From Bacteroidota bacterium (GTDB taxonomy: Bacteria > Bacteroidota > Bacteroidia > Chitinophagales > Chitinophagaceae): a stretch of DNA of 7,034 nt. The stretch spans positions 1,890,726 through 1,897,759 of the forward strand of contig CP058707.1 in NCBI GenBank assembly GCA_013414745.1, in the 5' to 3' direction. Of the stretch, positions 6,355-7,034 are shown in pieces; position 1 is the first letter of the stretch; each line of letters starts with the position of its first letter. The notes below the pieces were generated by a model. It had not been told where the DNA came from and did no database searches. It saw nothing but the letters and a program-made list of their open reading frames with translations. Both the position numbers and the translations under genes were made by a program.

Positions 6355-6396
6355 AAGTGGTTGATACGCTTTAAACTTTCTCTTGAAGAATGAAAG

Positions 6397-6427
6397 AATT
6401 TGAACCTGGATTCTGTGGATTCAAATT
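6397..6427 (-). terminator. Probable terminator of the TerC-family gene
   Basis: Read on the minus strand, AATTTGAATCC (6427-6417) pairs with GGTTCAAATT (6406-6397), giving 10 base pairs with one bulged base and a 10-base loop. CTTTCATTCTT follows. It lies just after the TGA at 6435-6433. The stem is AT-rich and the T tract is broken, so it is weaker than the one at 5623. Confidence 0.42.
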
Positions 6428-6432
6428 TGTTA

Positions 6433-7034
6433 TCACGCCTCATTTTTCATACTGGCATCCAAATCAGGTTCATGCAATTCAACTGGTTTGGCTGAGCGCT
6501 TTCTAAGCTGCATATTCAATAATTCTACAGCAAACGAAAACGCCATCGCGAAATACACATAATTTTTAAGATGCAGATCGTGTGCCCGTTCAGCATCCCA
6601 GCCTTCAATGAGCAGCACAACGCCAATCATCACCAAAAACGATAAAGCCAACATTTTTACGGTAGGATGTTTCTCAATAAATGCAGCAATTCTTCCCGAG
6701 AATAAAAACATCACAATCATCGCAATAATAACGGCAATAATCATAATCTCAACATGCTGGGCCATACCTACGGCGGTAATAATACTATCAAATGAAAAAA
6801 CCATATCCACCAACATCATTTGTATAACTACCTGACCCAGTGAACTGATGGCTTTTTGATTTGTTCCTGTACCATGTTCAGCACCTTCCAGTTTTTGATG
6901 AATCTCGCTGACCGTTTTAATCAGTAAGAACAAACCTCCGCCTAACATGATTAAGCTGCGCAGATTAAATGACTTACCCCAGATAGAAAAAAGTTCAGCG
7001 CTGCCGTTTTTCACCAACCAGGTTAAACTGAGTA
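6433..7034 (-). CDS. TerC-family integral membrane protein, C-terminal ~199 residues, 5' end beyond right edge
   Basis: The frame runs from the right edge (first complete codon 7032-7030, reading LSLTWLVKNG) to TGA 6435-6433 without interruption. The TTG at 7017 is internal: sequence typical of the family continues upstream of it, so the true start is off the window. Five hydrophobic segments are visible, including LIMLGGGLFLLIKTVSEIH and MMLVDMVFSFDSIITAVGM. The latter carries the conserved acidic motif (V-D-x-V-F-S-x-D-S) of TerC proteins; the matching N-terminal acidic motif would lie in the missing part. TerC-family proteins sit in the inner membrane and are linked to tellurium resistance and, in better studied members, to manganese export. 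Which metal this one handles cannot be told. It ends in a charged cytoplasmic-type tail (LRKRSAKPVELHEPDLDASMKNEA region). The gene is convergent with the surface-protein gene and appears functionally unrelated. Confidence 0.9.
   Translation of the reverse strand, partial: LSLTWLVKNGSAELFSIWGKSFNLRSLIMLGGGLFLLIKTVSEIHQKLEGAEHGTGTNQKAISSLGQVVIQMMLVDMVFSFDSIITAVGMAQHVEIMIIAVIIAMIVMFLFSGRIAAFIEKHPTVKMLALSFLVMIGVVLLIEGWDAERAHDLHLKNYVYFAMAFSFAVELLNMQLRKRSAKPVELHEPDLDASMKNEA

Noticed and set aside
6104..6364. Plus-strand 86-residue ORF opposite the small minus ORF
   Set aside because: Its composition looks like an antisense shadow, and the minus strand gives the more protein-like reading.
5656..6396. 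tRNA, CRISPR array, insertion sequence ends or a phage attachment site in the gene-poor stretch
   Set aside because: No cloverleaf-like arms, spaced direct repeats, transposase remnants or terminal inverted repeats were seen by eye.

Overview
The window comes from a member of the Bacteroidota. A large secreted protein carries a type IX secretion (T9SS) C-terminal sorting domain, has LamG-like and Bacteroidota-style Ig-like modules, and faces a divergently oriented sensor of the two-component regulator propeller (Reg_prop) type. Base composition is moderate, and start regions are A-rich without strong Shine-Dalgarno motifs, which fits that phylum. I cannot name a genus.

Layout from left to right. 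Positions 1-188 (minus strand) hold the 5' end of a Reg_prop sensor gene. Its signal peptide and first propeller motif lie in different frames, so one base appears to be missing near 134-146. Positions 189-406 are a divergent control region. Positions 407-5607 (plus strand) hold one giant gene, broken in this sequence by seven frame changes and one in-frame stop. Joined by homology between its own repeats, it encodes a protein of about 1735 residues: signal peptide, four LamG-like modules alternating with three Ig-like domains, two further Ig-like domains of the CHU_C-associated type, a ligand-unknown beta module, an FN3-like domain and a T9SS sorting domain. A good intrinsic terminator follows at 5623-5650. 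Positions 5656-6396 are gene-poor, with two small uncertain ORFs (5924-6088 plus, 6101-6354 minus). Positions 6433-7034 (minus strand) hold the 3' part of a TerC-family membrane protein whose start lies beyond the right edge.

The most informative observation is that all seven frame changes in the big gene go the same way (each equals one missing base), mostly in short homopolymers, and all lie left of 2782. The next 2.8 kb is clean. The sensor gene shows the same type of lesion. This looks more like deletion-type sequence error at a poorly covered end than like gene decay, although a real pseudogene is not excluded. I found no convincing undescribed defence, mobile or RNA system. The window reads as a surface adhesin/lectin-like protein next to a sensor that could control it, plus an unrelated TerC gene.
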